Positions 60,267 to 61,977 of a stretch of 61,977 bases of DNA are shown piece by piece. Origin of the DNA: Alphaproteobacteria bacterium (lineage in GTDB: Bacteria; Pseudomonadota; Alphaproteobacteria; MPNO01; UBA2964). A program made the position numbers and the translations under genes. Every line of letters starts with the position of its first letter. Within the stretch, counting starts at the first letter, position 1. The notes under the pieces were generated by a model that saw nothing but the letters and a program-made list of their open reading frames with translations, had not been told where the DNA came from and made no database searches. The stretch lies in contig WHUE01000005.1 of NCBI GenBank assembly GCA_009377375.1, positions 25,534 to 87,510 on the forward strand, read 5' to 3'.

Positions 60267-61025
60267 ATGAATCGACCGTTGCGCGAGCAACCCCACCGTT
60301 TCTTCCTGGGCACCCGCGCCCTGCCCTGCCCGTATATCCCGGGGCGGGTGGAGCGCAAGGTCGTCACCGATCTGGCCACCATCCAGGCGGCGGAGCTTTA
60401 CGAACGTCTTTCCAGGGCCGGGTTCAGACGCAGCCACGGGCTTGCCTACCGGCCGGCCTGTCCGGGATGCTCTGCTTGCGTGCCGGTGCGCGTGGTCGTC
60501 GACGGGTTCGAGTGGTCGCGCAACTTCCGCAAGCTGGCGAACCGCAACGCCGACCTGACCGCCCATGAGATGACGGCGCACGCGACGATGGAGCAGTTCC
60601 GGCTGTTCACCCGCTACCAGCGCTCCCGCCACGCCGGCGGCGAGATGTCGTCGATGGGATTCCGCGACTACCAGGCGATGGTCGAGGACAGCCCGATCGA
60701 CACGCGGATCATCGAGTACCGCGACAGCGCCGGCGATCTGGTCGCGCTGATGCTGGCCGACATGCAGCAGGACGCGCTCAGCGCCGTCTACAGCTTCTAC
60801 GACCCGACGCAGGACCGCCGCAGCCTCGGCACCTGGATGGTGCTCTGGATGGTCGAGCGCTGCGAGGAGATCGGCCTGCCCTACGTCTATCTCGGCTACT
60901 GGATCGAACAGTCCCCGAAGATGGCCTACAAGGCCCGCTTCCGCCCGCTGGAAGGACTCGGCGCCGACGGCTGGCGGCGCATCGGCTCAATGCCGCCTGA
61001 ATATCCCCTTACCGCGTCGGCTTGA
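60267..61025 (+). CDS. bpt: Bacterial aspartate/glutamate leucyltransferase (arginyltransferase, Bpt/Ate family)
   Basis: A 252-residue Bpt-type aminoacyl-tRNA-protein transferase of the N-degron pathway, which adds Leu to N-terminal Asp or Glu of proteins to mark them for ClpAP. Landmarks are RSHGLAYRPACPGCSACVPV (near 53-72) with its Cys cluster, FTRYQRSRHAGGEMSSM (near 115) and YLGYWIEQSPKMAYKARFRP (near 210). I start at ATG 60267 as homologues begin with RPLREQPHRFFLG; the longer upstream frame is not similar. Often next to hemB in alphaproteobacteria, here 7 kb away. Confidence 0.92.
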   Translation: MNRPLREQPHRFFLGTRALPCPYIPGRVERKVVTDLATIQAAELYERLSRAGFRRSHGLAYRPACPGCSACVPVRVVVDGFEWSRNFRKLANRNADLTAHEMTAHATMEQFRLFTRYQRSRHAGGEMSSMGFRDYQAMVEDSPIDTRIIEYRDSAGDLVALMLADMQQDALSAVYSFYDPTQDRRSLGTWMVLWMVERCEEIGLPYVYLGYWIEQSPKMAYKARFRPLEGLGADGWRRIGSMPPEYPLTASA

Positions 61026-61146
61026 ATCGTTCCAGACTCCCCGCTACGCTCCCGTATCTGTCGGGTTCCGCCGCTTCAGTCAGGAAGCGAAGCGTGTCGC
61101 CGGGCGGAACGCGGTCGGGGGACCAAGCCAAGGGAGGAACCAGGAG

Positions 61147-61977
61147 ATGACCAGGAAAGTCGCAGGCACGGGCGCAGCCAAGCGCAGCATCGGCCGCCGC
61201 AAGTTCATGACCGGCGCCGCAGGCGGCGTCGCGGCCGCAGCGGCCGCAAGCAGCTTCCCGGCGCCGGCGCTGTCGCAGGGGAAGATGGAATGGCGGATGG
61301 TGACGACCTGGCCCAAGAATTTCCCCGGGCTGGGGACGGGCGCCAACCTGCTGGCCGACATGATCACGAAGGGCACCGAGGGCCGGCTCTCGGTCAAGGT
61401 GTTCGGCGCGGGCGAGATCGTGCCCGCCTTCGAATCCATGGACGCCGTCGGCTCCGGCACGGTCGAGATGGGCCACGGCGCGCCCTATTACTGGAAGGGC
61501 AAGGTCGCAGCCGCACAGTACCTGGCCTCGGTGCCGTTCGGCATGAACGCGCAGGAGCAGAACGCCTGGTTCCAGTACGGCAACGGGCAGAAGCTCGCCG
61601 ACAAGATATACAGGAACATGGGCGCGAAGTTCTTTCCGTCGGGCAACACCGGCACCCAGATGGGCGGCTGGTTCAACAAGGAGATCAAGTCGCCGGCGGA
61701 TTACAAGGGGCTGAAGATGCGCATCCCCGGGCTCGGCGGCGAGGTGGTAAAGGCCGCGGGCGGCAACGTCATCAACCTGCCTGGGGGCGAGATTCCGCCC
61801 GCGTTGGCCTCCGGTGCGATCGACGCGACCGAATGGGTCGGCCCCTATAACGACCTCGCCTTCGGCCTCTACAAGAGCGCGAAGTACTACTACTATCCCG
61901 GCTGGCACGAGCCGGCGACGCTGCTCGAAAACTTCATCAACCTGAATGCCTGGGAAAAGCTGCCCGTCGACATCAAG
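61147..61977 (+). CDS. TRAP transporter receptor (DctP family), partial
   Basis: The first 277 codons of a DctP-type receptor that runs off the right edge. A Tat signal is evident: GRRKFMTGAAGGVAAAAAAS with the twin Arg at about residues 17-18 and cleavage near ALSQ. The DctP fold follows with VTTWPKNFPGLGTGANLLAD and MGHGAPYYWKGK, FNKEIKSPADYKGLKMRIPG (near 176), and LASGAIDATEWVGPYND. GGAGGAACCAGGAG precedes the ATG. This subfamily typically binds monocarboxylates or alpha-keto acids; the DctQ/DctM partners would lie beyond the window. Confidence 0.88.
   Translation, partial: MTRKVAGTGAAKRSIGRRKFMTGAAGGVAAAAAASSFPAPALSQGKMEWRMVTTWPKNFPGLGTGANLLADMITKGTEGRLSVKVFGAGEIVPAFESMDAVGSGTVEMGHGAPYYWKGKVAAAQYLASVPFGMNAQEQNAWFQYGNGQKLADKIYRNMGAKFFPSGNTGTQMGGWFNKEIKSPADYKGLKMRIPGLGGEVVKAAGGNVINLPGGEIPPALASGAIDATEWVGPYNDLAFGLYKSAKYYYYPGWHEPATLLENFINLNAWEKLPVDIK

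Overview
This 62 kb window is a GC-rich (about two-thirds G+C by eye), densely packed bacterial chromosome segment. The gene content points to an alphaproteobacterium: a HemB of the Asp-rich, Mg-type, a bacterial Leu/Phe/Arg-tRNA-protein transferase (Bpt), a MotA/MotB pair, many Tct/Bug-type solute receptors, and a short palindromic intergenic element built on GTCATCCCGG. I cannot name the species. I see no tRNA, rRNA, CRISPR array, transposase or prophage.

Region 1 (1-10.9 kb) looks like a reductive ring-catabolism module. Reading left from 3.1 kb are a 6-hydroxynicotinate-reductase-like Fe-S protein, a UPF0280/ApbE-like protein and two PF06684 (DUF1185) proteins. Reading right are korAB (2-oxoglutarate:ferredoxin oxidoreductase) and a ferredoxin-NADP reductase. 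A MarR regulator, a class III CoA-transferase and glutaryl-CoA dehydrogenase follow on the minus strand. The hnr, korAB and marR promoters each carry a TTGACA box and a related 18-bp palindrome at or just after the -10; a fourth copy sits in front of a distant UbiD-like gene at 29.1 kb.

Region 2 (11-24.9 kb) holds an amidohydrolase/Rieske cluster, then a TctCAB transporter run with two UbiD decarboxylases, and a third UbiD gene divergent from a LysR regulator across a perfect 27-bp palindrome. Three non-heme 2-oxoglutarate/Fe oxygenase genes lie in the window outside this run (22.6, 23.2 and 49.5-51.2 kb, four proteins in all). Region 3 (25-36 kb) has an acyl-CoA synthetase, hemerythrin, a divergent fourth UbiD-like protein that lacks the usual metal ligands, cupin, ornithine-cyclodeaminase-like and cysteine-dioxygenase-like genes. 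It ends with a four-gene run encoding a heme-oxygenase-fold diiron protein, a Pht5/NMT1-like protein, an MmgE/PrpD protein and a reductive-dehalogenase-like Fe-S protein.

Region 4 (36-51 kb) contains AsmA, a DapA-family aldolase with an orphan Bug receptor, a matrixin-like protease, a bicupin/hydrolase/LLM-flavin/TetR group, an aldo-keto reductase, and an NMT1/SsuABC-type ABC transporter whose ATPase gene contains a perfect 23-bp inverted repeat. Region 5 (51.3-62 kb) is more housekeeping: an O-acetylhomoserine sulfhydrylase gene with a large in-frame internal deletion, hemB, a 214-bp palindromic element whose two ends supply the stop codons of both neighbours, a penicillin acylase homologue, threonine dehydratase, a flavin reductase, a thioesterase, motAB, bpt, and the start of a TRAP receptor gene.

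Overall this is a scavenging, aerobic-type genome segment devoted to uptake and decarboxylation of aromatic or heteroaromatic acids. The most unusual parts are the proposed MarR regulon joining a ferredoxin-dependent ring reductase to its electron supply, the metal-ligand-deficient UbiD homologue in the same regulon, and the diiron/PrpD/Fe-S run.
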